DNA from: CAIVAT01 sp038212325
GTDB lineage: Bacteria; Bacteroidota; Bacteroidia; Bacteroidales; FEN-979
NCBI GenBank assembly: GCA_038212325.1
Contig: JBBQUQ010000003.1
Span: 1-64,000 of the forward strand
Direction of reading: 5' to 3'
Length of the DNA stretch: 64,000 nucleotides
Part shown: piece after piece, positions 39,211 through 47,869 of the stretch
Position numbering within the stretch: position 1 is the stretch's first letter
How the letters are laid out: each line of letters starts with the position of its first letter
Notes under the pieces: model-generated
Told to the model about the DNA's origin: nothing
Databases searched by the model: none
What the model saw: the letters and a program-made list of their open reading frames with translations, nothing else
Made by a program: the position numbers and the translations under genes

Positions 39211-40571
39211 CATACCGCTTATTCTTTCCGCTGCTCTCTGTCTGCCTCATGGCAGTGCTGGTTTCATCCGCCCAGAAATCTTCCCCTGGCATGCCTGGCG
39301 AAGTGCTTCAATTTTCGCTTGAACAAGCCCAGGCATACGCCTTTGAGCACAGTTATGACCTGATAAATTCAGCTACCGACGTTGAAATCGCCCGTAAAAT
39401 GGTCAAGCAGAACACCGCCATCGGATTACCACAGGTTAATGCGGGTGTTGACTACACCGATTATTTTATACAGCCGACGACCCTGCTGCCCGGAGAAATT
39501 TTTGGTGAACCGGGAACTTTTACCCCGGTAACGTTTGGTACAAAATACAACATGACGGTAAAGGGAACACTTACGCAACTTATATACAGCGGTCAATACC
39601 TTGTTGGTTTGCAAACCGCCAGGGCATTTCTGGAAACCGCCAAACAAAAGGATGTCCGGAATAAAGTCGATGTGCGCGACCAGGTTGCCGATGTCTACAT
39701 GCGCCTGCTTGTGGTGAACGAAGGGATCAAAATACTTGATTCTACCTACGTGGTTGTCAGCAAGCTGGTTGAAGAGGCCCGAAAGGCCTATGAAGCCGGT
39801 TTAATTGAAGACATTGAAGTTGACCAGGCTGACTTGAACCGATCGAACCTGGAATCGACCATAACCTATACGAAAAGTCTGAGAGACATCGGCTATGCCA
39901 GCCTTAAGTTTTTAATGGGGCTGAAGGATAACCAGGAAATGGTGCAAACAGACAACCTGGACTTTTTCCTTGCCCAGGTGAACCGCGAGGCGCTGATCAG
40001 CCAGCCGTTTGATTACAAGTCGAATATTGATTATACCCTGTTGAAAAAGGCTGATTATCTTACCCTGATGCAATACAAGCTTTCGAAAACCGCGTACCAG
40101 CCTACCCTTGCCGGTTTTTTAAACGCGCAAACGAATGCACAGCGAAATGAATGGACCTTTGCAAATACCAATAAAGTCTGGTATCCTACCGTATTGCTTG
40201 GTGTTTCGCTGCAAGTGCCGATCTGGAGCAGCGGCAGCCGCAAGTATGTTGTTGACCAGGCCAGGCTCAATGTGGAGAAATCCAAAGTCAATGATGAGAA
40301 GATGAGAGTCGGATTAGAACTGCAGGTTGCCACGGTGAAGTCAGATTTCAACAATGCATATGAGATTTATGGGAATAAGTTAAAGGGCTTTGAAACAGCC
40401 CGGAAGATTTATGATAAAACCATGGAAAAATACAAGCGCGGCATGGTCGGAAGCACTGACCTGAACCAGCGTTACAATCAGTTTCTCATTTCCAACAACG
40501 ACTACATGCAGTCAATCTACACGCTGCTGAGCCAGAAGATCAAGCTGAGCAAATTGTTGGAGAAGTTCTAA
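39207..40571 (+). CDS. TolC-family outer membrane efflux protein
   Basis: 454 residues. Signal peptide (1-22), then the repeat-duplicated coiled-coil and barrel architecture of OEP proteins: FSLEQAQAYAFEHSYDL at the start of the first repeat, LPQVNAGVDYTDYF, DVRDQVADVYMRLLVVNEG, and in the second repeat VWYPTVLLGVSLQVPIWSSG and MEKYKRGMVGSTDLNQRYNQFL. It forms the outer membrane channel of the tripartite pump whose inner membrane and adaptor genes are convergent to it. It overlaps the TetR gene by 4 nt. Confidence 0.93.
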   Translation: MTYRLFFPLLSVCLMAVLVSSAQKSSPGMPGEVLQFSLEQAQAYAFEHSYDLINSATDVEIARKMVKQNTAIGLPQVNAGVDYTDYFIQPTTLLPGEIFGEPGTFTPVTFGTKYNMTVKGTLTQLIYSGQYLVGLQTARAFLETAKQKDVRNKVDVRDQVADVYMRLLVVNEGIKILDSTYVVVSKLVEEARKAYEAGLIEDIEVDQADLNRSNLESTITYTKSLRDIGYASLKFLMGLKDNQEMVQTDNLDFFLAQVNREALISQPFDYKSNIDYTLLKKADYLTLMQYKLSKTAYQPTLAGFLNAQTNAQRNEWTFANTNKVWYPTVLLGVSLQVPIWSSGSRKYVVDQARLNVEKSKVNDEKMRVGLELQVATVKSDFNNAYEIYGNKLKGFETARKIYDKTMEKYKRGMVGSTDLNQRYNQFLISNNDYMQSIYTLLSQKIKLSKLLEKF

Positions 40572-40580
40572 AAATATTTC

Positions 40581-43500
40581 CTAGGCTTTCCTGAGTTTTT
40601 TGGCCATGCGGTTCGACCTTCTCCGCCTGATCCCGGCTATCATTTGCGCATCGATCATCACCATTGCCGGTACGAAGACCAGTGTGAGGAATGTGGCAAA
40701 ACTCAGTCCGAAGATGATCGTCCATGAAAGGGGTCCCCAAAAAGCTACATTATCGCCTCCGAAATAGAGGTGTGGGTTAAGTTCTGTAAACAGGGTCACG
40801 AAGTTGATGTTCATTCCGACTGCAAGCGGCACCAGGCCAAGCATGGTGGCAGTGGCCGTAAGCACCACCGGGGTAATCCTTGTTTTTCCTGCCTGGATGA
40901 TGGAGTCCCTGGTTTTCATGCCCCTGGATTTCAGCTCATCCCCGAATTCGACGATGAGGATCCCGTTCCGAACCACGATCCCGCCCAGGGCGACGATTCC
41001 CAACCCGGTCATGATGATACTGATCGACATTCCGAAGATGGCGATGCCAAGAAGCACACCGATCACACTGAAAATGACTTCGCTGAGGATGATAAACGAT
41101 TTGCTGAGCGACCCGAACTGGGTGATCAGGATGAAAAAGATCAGGCCAATGGCGATCATCATCGCCTTTATAAGGAAAACCATGGTCTCCTTCTGATCTT
41201 CCTGTTCTCCGGTCAGGCTGATTTCCACATCATCAGGCAAGTTAAAGCCGGGCAAGGATTTGTTGATTGATGCCACAACCTCATTTGCTGTATATCCCGA
41301 AAGAACTTCCGACGACAGGGTGATCACTCGCTTGAGATTTTTTCGCTTAATTCCGCCATAAGTATCCTTGTAATGAACAGAGGCTACTGAAGAGATCGGA
41401 ATCTGGCGCAGCAGCCCCGTATTCATATCCCGGTAGGTGATTTTAGCATTGATGATCTGGTTGACATTCGTTCGCTCCTTTTCCGAATACCGGAGCTGGA
41501 TGGGATATTCGTCTTCATCCTCCTTGTATTTTGAAATTTCTTTCCCATAGATGGCTGTGCGCAGCTCAAGCCCGATCTGGCCAAGCGAAAGTCCTTCGCG
41601 GTTGGCACGCACCCGGTCGATGCTGATGATGATCTCTGGTTTGTTGTTGTCGAAATCTGATTTAAGTTGCTCAATGCCACCTATTTTTAACGAGTCGAGG
41701 TATGCTTTGAAACTGCCCGAAGTCGCAATCAGGGCATCGAGGTTTTCGCCGGTTACTTCAATGTTTATGGGTTTGCCGGTAGGGGGGCCCATCTTGTTTT
41801 TTTCGACACTGATGGTTGCCCCCGGAATATTTTTCAGGTTATCCCTGATCTTATCCATGATATCCTGCGTTGAAACGCCTTTCCTGAATTTGCTTTCAAT
41901 AAAGTTGATCGTAAGCTTCCCTTTATTTGAGGATACCGACCGGTCGAACACGTTATCTCCCGCCCCGAAACCGACGTTGCTGATGATAGACTCCACCACC
42001 GGATTTTTTTCACCAAGCACATGGCTGACCTTTTTTTCAACGAGCCTGGTCACCGAATCGGTGACGCGCTGGTCGGTTCCTTCCGGCATTTTGATGAAAA
42101 CATTTACAAAGGTGGGATTGTTGTTGGGAAAGAACAACACTTTCGGCTTGGCAACTCCGATGATGTAAAAGCTGAAAAAGAGCAGCGAGACCACGCCAAC
42201 CAAAATATACCAGGGGTTTTTGCCCCTCAGGGCTAAAATCAGCGTACGTTCATATTGCTGCAGTATCCATGGCCATGCAGCCGTTTGAAAGCGGAGAATG
42301 GCCTTTTTCAGCAACAGCCTGTAAAGGGCATTCAGCAGAAGCATGAAGATGAAAATATTCCCGAGGGCAAATCCTCCTGCCAGGTATGCGATCAACGCAA
42401 GCACGAGCAAAATCCCACTGGTGATGAGCAGCCTTTTCCGGTTGGTGCGGTGTTCGACGTCATCATATTCATGTTTCATGAAGGTAACCGCAAATACAGG
42501 GTTGATGATGTAGGCTACAAACAACGATGCAAAAAGTGTAAGGATCAGCGTAACAGGCATGTAATGCATGAATTTTCCGACAATTCCGGGCCAGAAAGCC
42601 AGGGGAAAAAAGGGTGCAAGCGTGGTGAGCGTTCCTGAAAGGATGGGCAGAAAGACCTCACCGGCGGCGTTTTTCGCCGCCTTCACAATATCGGGTTGGC
42701 TCCTGTGCAGCCTGTGCGTGTTTTCGATGACTACAATGGCATCATCCACGATGATCCCCAGGGCAAAGATGAATCCGAACATCACGATCATGTTCATCGT
42801 GAAACCCAGGCCGGGCATGATCAGGTATGCCACGAACATTGAGAGCGGAACCGACAATGCGACAAAAAAGGCATTGTTGAAACCCATGAAGAACATTAAC
42901 ACAATGATCACCATGATAAACCCGATGATGATGGTGTTGTTGAGTTCCTCGAGGGTGCTTTTTGTAAACCGCGACTGGTCGCCTGTGATGTTCACATTCA
43001 GATCGGGCGGATAGGACGACTTTTTCATGGCATTCATGATCTCCATGATTTTATCGGAAGCATTGATCAGGTTTTCACCGCTCTTCTTGATCACATTCAA
43101 GGTGATTACATTTTTTCCGTCGAGGCGGGCAAAACTCTCCTGGTCCTTGAAAGAATCCCTCACATCAGCTACATCCTGGATATAAATGATCGCTCCGCTG
43201 GCCGATTTAAGCATGATGTTTTTGATCTGTTCCGGCGATTTGAATTGTCCCGCCAGCCGAATCGTATATTTTGTTCCGAAAGAGGTGATCGTTCCTGCAG
43301 AGACCGTTACATTTTCTGCTGCAACGGCCGATTCAATATCGCGGAAGGATACGCTGGCCGCCTGCATTTTATACATGTTCACATCAATCTGGATCTCACG
43401 TTCAAGGGCTCCGACGATGTCGACACGGGTTATTTCCTTCAACGTTTCAATTTTATCCTGGGCAGCTTCAGCATACTTTTTCAACCGCTGCAGGTCATAA

Positions 43501-43970
43501 TCACCGGCCAGGTTGATATTCATGATCGGGATTTCGGCAATATCGAATTCTTTGATGTCGGGATCCTTCGGCAGGTTGTTCGGCAGGTTGGTCTTGGCTT
43601 TGTCGACGGCATCGCGCACCCGCTGCTTGGCTTCGGAGACCTCGATACCGGGGTTAAATTCGACAACAATGGTGGAAAAATCCTGGATCGAATTGCTGGT
43701 AATTTTTTTTACGTCGGCCAGCGACTTGCATTGCTTTTCGATGGGGCGGGTCACCAGGTTTTCCATGTCTTCGGGGGAGGTTCCCGGGTAAACTGTATTC
43801 ACAAGGATGGTCGGTATGATAATTTCAGGAAATTGTTCTTTTGGTATGCTGAAATAGGACATTATCCCAAGCGTTGTGATGATAATGGTGAGCACATAGA
43901 TACTCACTTTGTTGTCAATTGACCAGCTTGTTGCAAAAAACTCTTTGAGCTTGTGTTGTTTTTCTTTCAT
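40581..43970 (-). CDS. RND-family efflux permease
   Basis: 1129 residues, about 80-100 longer than AcrB. Landmarks: SIPKEQFPEIIIPTI near the N-terminus, the porter domain NVTVSAGTITSFGTKYTIRLAG, and TM4 with DDAIVVIEN (proton-relay Asp). The two large periplasmic loops each occur once per half. The central region (about 505-580, VEHRTNRKRLL to LKKAILRFQTA) has extra hydrophobic segments where AcrB has a short linker, which accounts for the extra length. It pumps out hydrophobic compounds using the proton gradient. It follows the adaptor gene by 11 nt on the minus strand and converges on tolC. Confidence 0.93.
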   Translation of the reverse strand: MKEKQHKLKEFFATSWSIDNKVSIYVLTIIITTLGIMSYFSIPKEQFPEIIIPTILVNTVYPGTSPEDMENLVTRPIEKQCKSLADVKKITSNSIQDFSTIVVEFNPGIEVSEAKQRVRDAVDKAKTNLPNNLPKDPDIKEFDIAEIPIMNINLAGDYDLQRLKKYAEAAQDKIETLKEITRVDIVGALEREIQIDVNMYKMQAASVSFRDIESAVAAENVTVSAGTITSFGTKYTIRLAGQFKSPEQIKNIMLKSASGAIIYIQDVADVRDSFKDQESFARLDGKNVITLNVIKKSGENLINASDKIMEIMNAMKKSSYPPDLNVNITGDQSRFTKSTLEELNNTIIIGFIMVIIVLMFFMGFNNAFFVALSVPLSMFVAYLIMPGLGFTMNMIVMFGFIFALGIIVDDAIVVIENTHRLHRSQPDIVKAAKNAAGEVFLPILSGTLTTLAPFFPLAFWPGIVGKFMHYMPVTLILTLFASLFVAYIINPVFAVTFMKHEYDDVEHRTNRKRLLITSGILLVLALIAYLAGGFALGNIFIFMLLLNALYRLLLKKAILRFQTAAWPWILQQYERTLILALRGKNPWYILVGVVSLLFFSFYIIGVAKPKVLFFPNNNPTFVNVFIKMPEGTDQRVTDSVTRLVEKKVSHVLGEKNPVVESIISNVGFGAGDNVFDRSVSSNKGKLTINFIESKFRKGVSTQDIMDKIRDNLKNIPGATISVEKNKMGPPTGKPINIEVTGENLDALIATSGSFKAYLDSLKIGGIEQLKSDFDNNKPEIIISIDRVRANREGLSLGQIGLELRTAIYGKEISKYKEDEDEYPIQLRYSEKERTNVNQIINAKITYRDMNTGLLRQIPISSVASVHYKDTYGGIKRKNLKRVITLSSEVLSGYTANEVVASINKSLPGFNLPDDVEISLTGEQEDQKETMVFLIKAMMIAIGLIFFILITQFGSLSKSFIILSEVIFSVIGVLLGIAIFGMSISIIMTGLGIVALGGIVVRNGILIVEFGDELKSRGMKTRDSIIQAGKTRITPVVLTATATMLGLVPLAVGMNINFVTLFTELNPHLYFGGDNVAFWGPLSWTIIFGLSFATFLTLVFVPAMVMIDAQMIAGIRRRRSNRMAKKLRKA

Positions 43971-43981
43971 TTCCGGTGCGG

Positions 43982-45100
43982 TTAATAGTCGATGGGCTGG
44001 CCGTTGTAAAGATCCTTGTATCCGGCAGTGATGATTTTATCGCCTTCATTCAGTCCATTTGCAACCTCGGTGAGGCCATTATATGAAATGTACGGGGTGA
44101 TGGTACGTTTGCGGGCAATTTTTTTTCCGTTTTCCTCGGCGGCCACAAACACAAACTGTCCTTCGTCGCGTGAATTCTGAATATAATTCTGCGGGATCGC
44201 TATGGCTGCCGGATTCGAATAATCTTTAATCCGCAACACGGCAATCATGTTGGCGCGAAAATGGATATCGGATGCAGGAAGCTCCGCTTCAACAAGGAAT
44301 GTACGGTTGGTGGGGTTGATATATTTACTGGCGAATGTAATGGTTTGTGTGAGTTCCTGGTTGAGATCGGGTAAGAAGACTTTTACCTGGTCGCCTGTTT
44401 TGACCTTTGCTGAATATGCTTCGCCAACATCAGCCATGGCTTTTGCTTTCGAAAAATTGACGATCCTGAACGCCGGAATCGGGGAGGCGGGGGAAGCCAT
44501 TTGACCAACTTTGAGCGGAATGTCTTCAACCGTGCCATTGATCGGAGCCGTAATGACCGACAATTTAATCTGTTCGTCGAGCGTGGCAATGCTGTTCTGA
44601 ACTGATTCCATATCATTTTTTGCCTTCAGGTATTGCACTTCCGAACCGATTTGCTGATCCCACAGCGTTTTCTGGCGGCTATAAATATCGGTGATAAAGG
44701 CAAGCTTGTTTTTCAGGTCGGTCAATTGCTGTTTCAACACGTCGGCGTCAAGTTCTGCCAGTACCTGGCCCCTTTTAACGGCATCCCCTTCATGGACCAA
44801 AATTCTGGTCACAGTGCCGCCCTGACCCTTCGGACTTACCGCTATGTTCTCATTGCCGTCAATTCTGCCCTGAACTTCGATGTAATGTTCGAAGGGCTTT
44901 TTAGTGACAAGGTCGACCGCGACAAAGGTTGAGGAAACTTCAGGGGCAGGATTGAGCTCCTTTTCCAGTTTCATGATCTCTGTGGTGAGTTTGTCATGCT
45001 CTTTTTTCAGCTGCTCCAGCCGGGATCTTTTATCGCCGTCTTTGCCTCCGCAACCTGCAAGAATTAAAAAAATACCAGTAACAAAAAAAAAATTTTTCAT
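43982..45100 (-). CDS. RND efflux periplasmic adaptor lipoprotein
   Basis: 372 residues from ATG 45100, chosen because a lipoprotein signal MKNFFFVTGIFLILAGCGG follows (Cys17); an upstream start adds 24 residues. A coiled-coil segment RLEQLKKEHDKLTTEIMKLE comes first, then lipoyl halves (GNENIAVSPKGQGGTVTRI, ITAPINGTVEDIPLKVGQ) around an alpha hairpin (about 120-175), and beta-barrel and membrane-proximal domains (RTFLVEAELPASD, EGDKIITAGYKDL). It links the RND permease to the TolC channel. Divergent from the second TetR gene. Confidence 0.92.
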   Translation of the reverse strand: MKNFFFVTGIFLILAGCGGKDGDKRSRLEQLKKEHDKLTTEIMKLEKELNPAPEVSSTFVAVDLVTKKPFEHYIEVQGRIDGNENIAVSPKGQGGTVTRILVHEGDAVKRGQVLAELDADVLKQQLTDLKNKLAFITDIYSRQKTLWDQQIGSEVQYLKAKNDMESVQNSIATLDEQIKLSVITAPINGTVEDIPLKVGQMASPASPIPAFRIVNFSKAKAMADVGEAYSAKVKTGDQVKVFLPDLNQELTQTITFASKYINPTNRTFLVEAELPASDIHFRANMIAVLRIKDYSNPAAIAIPQNYIQNSRDEGQFVFVAAEENGKKIARKRTITPYISYNGLTEVANGLNEGDKIITAGYKDLYNGQPIDY

Positions 45101-45153
45101 AAGTGAAATCGTATTGATTAGGATTGCATCATCGCTGCATGAATTCCAGGAGG

Positions 45154-45161
45154 CAAATATA
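45154..45161 (-). promoter_or_regulatory. -7 box for the adaptor-RND operon
   Basis: TATATTTG on the minus strand, 53 nt before the adaptor start, in the short divergent region shared with TetR 2. Confidence 0.4.
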
Positions 45162-45221
45162 TGAATTTTCAAAATGCAAAAAACTTTTCAGTCGAAAATC
45201 GTTTCCTTGTCTCTTTTTGCC

Positions 45222-45229
45222 TATTTTTG
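45222..45229 (+). promoter_or_regulatory. -7 box for TetR regulator 2
   Basis: TATTTTTG followed by C ends 4 nt before the ATG at 45234, again predicting an almost leaderless transcript. Confidence 0.45.
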
Positions 45230-45233
45230 CAGG

Positions 45234-45857
45234 ATGAATCCAAAGGCGCTGTATATTCTTGAACACGTTGGCAAGCTTTACCGCCGTTATGGTATCAAGA
45301 GCATGACCATGGACGACGTTGCCAAACAGCTTGGCATCTCCAAAAAAACCATTTATGAGTTCTTCAGTGACAAGGAAGACCTGGTGAAGCAGGTGCTGCT
45401 TTTTGAACATGAGCATGACTGCGGATTTTTGAAAACCATCGAGGGCAAGGAGTTAAATGCCATTGAGGAGCTGTTCGAAGTTTACAAGTTTATTAACTCT
45501 ATGTTTCGGGAATTCAACCCATCCATGGAATACGATATCAGGAAATATTATCCCGGCCTGTTTCAGAAAATCAAGGAAATCAGGCGCAAACGGATGTTTG
45601 AATCGGTATACCATAACCTGAACAAGGGGAAGAAGGAAGGGTTGTACCGCAAAGAGCTCAATGCGCAAATTGTGGCGAAGCTTCATGTTTCCAGAACCGA
45701 AAGCCTCTTCGACAACGACATGTTCACCCAGGACGAGCTTACATCCCTCGTTGTTTTCCATGAAATTTTTGTGTATCACCTTTGCGGAATCCTGAGCCAT
45801 GAAGGCCGACTCTTCTTTGAAACAAGCTTCGACAATTTCAAGGAGACGTTACAGTAA
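45234..45857 (+). CDS. TetR/AcrR-family regulator 2
   Basis: 207 residues from ATG 45234; the longer frame from 45174 adds twenty residues that do not fit the family and would cover the promoter box. The helix-turn-helix (about 8-50) reads VGKLYRRYGIKSMTMDDVAKQ followed by LGISKKTIYEFFSDKEDLV. The ligand domain has PSMEYDIRKYYPGLF and NLNKGKKEGLYRKEL, matching TetR 1. Divergent from the adaptor-RND operon, the usual position for a local repressor. The paralog pair brackets the pump. Confidence 0.92.
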   Translation: MNPKALYILEHVGKLYRRYGIKSMTMDDVAKQLGISKKTIYEFFSDKEDLVKQVLLFEHEHDCGFLKTIEGKELNAIEELFEVYKFINSMFREFNPSMEYDIRKYYPGLFQKIKEIRRKRMFESVYHNLNKGKKEGLYRKELNAQIVAKLHVSRTESLFDNDMFTQDELTSLVVFHEIFVYHLCGILSHEGRLFFETSFDNFKETLQ

Positions 45858-45924
45858 TTCGTATTTTTACATTCCACAGGCAACTTAATTTCCTGGTTTA
45901 CGTCTGATTAATAGTTGAAACTGG

Positions 45925-46497
45925 ATGCTCATTGACGATTCCATAATCGAGGGTTGCGTTGCCGGAAAGCGCAGTGCCCAGAGCGCCCTTTACCGTAAAT
46001 ATGCTGCGGTAATGCTGGCGATATGCCTTCGGTATGCCCAAAATCATGATGAAGCTGAAGACATAATGCAGGAAGCGTTCATGAAAATATTCCAGAACAT
46101 CAGTTCATACCGCAATGAAGGTTCTTTTGAAGGATGGATGAAACGGATCATGATCAACCATGCGCTGAATTTTTACCGCAAAAGCAGGAAGCTGCCATTC
46201 CTTGAGGATATCGGCAGCATCAACGAAAGTGAGATTCTTGACAAGGAAGACCAGCCTGCGTTGCATGCCCTGGTATCAGCTGAAAAACTTACTGCGCTTA
46301 TCCAGATGCTTCCGCCAGGTTACCGGATGGTCTTTAACATGTATGTGTTTGAAGAATACAGCCACCGGGAAATCTCACGTGAACTCAGCATCTCGGAAAA
46401 TACGTCAAAAACACAGTTGTTAAAAGCACGAAGAATGTTGCGCAAGAAATTAATTGAATTTAATCTTATGAATAATACCATTTCAGTCAATGAGTGA
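45925..46497 (+). CDS. ECF sigma factor (sigma-70 family)
   Basis: 190 residues. Region 2 (about 20-85): AVMLAICLRYAQNHDEAEDI, then MQEAFMKIFQNISSYRNEG and FEGWMKRIMINHALNFYRK. Region 4 (about 125-180): IQMLPPGYRMVFNMYVFEEY then SHREISRELSISENTSKTQL. It directs RNA polymerase to envelope or stress genes. Its stop overlaps the next gene's start by 8 nt. The next gene encodes an inner-membrane-anchored protein, which is the usual position of an anti-sigma factor. No target promoter is recognised. Confidence 0.93.
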   Translation: MLIDDSIIEGCVAGKRSAQSALYRKYAAVMLAICLRYAQNHDEAEDIMQEAFMKIFQNISSYRNEGSFEGWMKRIMINHALNFYRKSRKLPFLEDIGSINESEILDKEDQPALHALVSAEKLTALIQMLPPGYRMVFNMYVFEEYSHREISRELSISENTSKTQLLKARRMLRKKLIEFNLMNNTISVNE

Positions 46498-47869
46498 AAA
46501 AACAGATTATCAGGCCTTTGAGAAGGGTGGGGGAGACCAGCTTTGGCGGCAGGCCATGGCAGGTCATCGCGTTGAACCCAAACCCGCCCTTTGGAAAGGC
46601 ATCAGCCGGAAGTTGTTTTGGCGGGAGCTCATTCACTTCAACTTCACCAATCTTTCCGCCAGGCATTGGGTAACCGGAACTGTCGCCATGCTGCTGGTTG
46701 CCACCACCGCTTATTTCGTTTATGATTATACTGTGCCTGAAGAAAATGTTTCCCAACACATCACCCTGAACCAGGGTGGTTTGCCGGTTGGAAATCCTGA
46801 TGCAAAATCGATTGCAGGCTCACTGGCCGGTTTCGACAGTAAACTCGCAGCAACCCCAACTGAAGGATCATCAGCCAGGTGCAGCAACAAAGCCACTTTA
46901 CCCTCAGGTAAGTTGTATCGTCATGGGCAGTTTGCGGCAGCCGGAGAAACTGCAGCCGGAGAAGCGGCGAAACCAAGTACTGTGCCGGCTCAGGAGCCGA
47001 CCTCTTCAGGGACTGGCCGACTGGCTGCCAATACGAAAATTTCCCGTGTCACGCCTTTCGAGGCAACCTTGCCGGGATTGTCGGCAGGAACCGACACCAT
47101 CATTACCATCAGCAATGCCGAAGGAATAAACAGAATCATGAAAACAGGATCTGAAACCAAACGGTTTTTCTCGGCCAGTCTTGGAATTACCCCTGAAATT
47201 TCCTTCTATACAACGCCTGATGCCTACTCAAAAGTTAATTTCTGGTTTGATGGTGTTTTGACCTGCCATGTTTCCCGTTTCTCTCTTGCTGCCGGCATCG
47301 GACTGGGTTATGTTTATGATGAAGGAAACTACAGCGTCGAATACAAAAGCCTCGACAGTGTCGGTTATTATACTGCGGTCACCTCATATTCTGTCGGCAA
47401 CAACAATGAAATTATTTTCAATACGCAAACCATCGGGGTATATGACAGCCTTTATCATTCGAGTGATTACCGCACCAAGGACCGCTATACCTATCTTCAG
47501 GTGCCCCTGCTTCTCGGGTACCGGTTGTTTGAATCGGCAAGGGCAAGCCTGACTTTTCAGGCAGGCCCGGCAGTTTCCTTTCTGCTCGATTCACGTAAGT
47601 CAGATCCGCGGGTAGAATACAGCAATGCGACGATCATCCGCACAGATGATGACACCCCTTCGCGAATTTCCACAAACTGGCAGGTCTGGGCTGACCTTTA
47701 TTTTGAGATGCGGATGAATAAACAGGTTAGCATCTATCTCGAGCCATCCTTCAAATATTATCTGAAACCGATGGTTGAGCAGGAAAATGTCACCTTCAAG
47801 GCCCCTATGACAATTGGTCTGGGGGTGGGCATACAGTTCAATTTCGGACAAAAAAAGACAAGTCCATGA
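46490..47869 (+). CDS. membrane-anchored protein with cytoplasmic head and C-terminal PorT-like beta-barrel
   Basis: 459 residues. A cytoplasmic head (1-58, with LWRQAMAGHRVEPKPALWKG) resembles short anti-sigma heads and is followed by a transmembrane helix (60-78). A Ser/Gly/Ala-rich linker leads to a C-terminal outer-membrane-type barrel (about 223-459): FFSASLGITPEISFYTT, FSLAAGIGLGYVYDEG, YTYLQVPLLLGYRLFE and a final GLGVGIQFNFG. A single chain with an inner-membrane helix and an outer-membrane barrel is topologically odd. It overlaps the sigma gene by 8 nt and the next gene by 4 nt. Inferred role: anti-sigma factor with envelope sensor. Confidence 0.65.
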   Translation: MSEKTDYQAFEKGGGDQLWRQAMAGHRVEPKPALWKGISRKLFWRELIHFNFTNLSARHWVTGTVAMLLVATTAYFVYDYTVPEENVSQHITLNQGGLPVGNPDAKSIAGSLAGFDSKLAATPTEGSSARCSNKATLPSGKLYRHGQFAAAGETAAGEAAKPSTVPAQEPTSSGTGRLAANTKISRVTPFEATLPGLSAGTDTIITISNAEGINRIMKTGSETKRFFSASLGITPEISFYTTPDAYSKVNFWFDGVLTCHVSRFSLAAGIGLGYVYDEGNYSVEYKSLDSVGYYTAVTSYSVGNNNEIIFNTQTIGVYDSLYHSSDYRTKDRYTYLQVPLLLGYRLFESARASLTFQAGPAVSFLLDSRKSDPRVEYSNATIIRTDDDTPSRISTNWQVWADLYFEMRMNKQVSIYLEPSFKYYLKPMVEQENVTFKAPMTIGLGVGIQFNFGQKKTSP

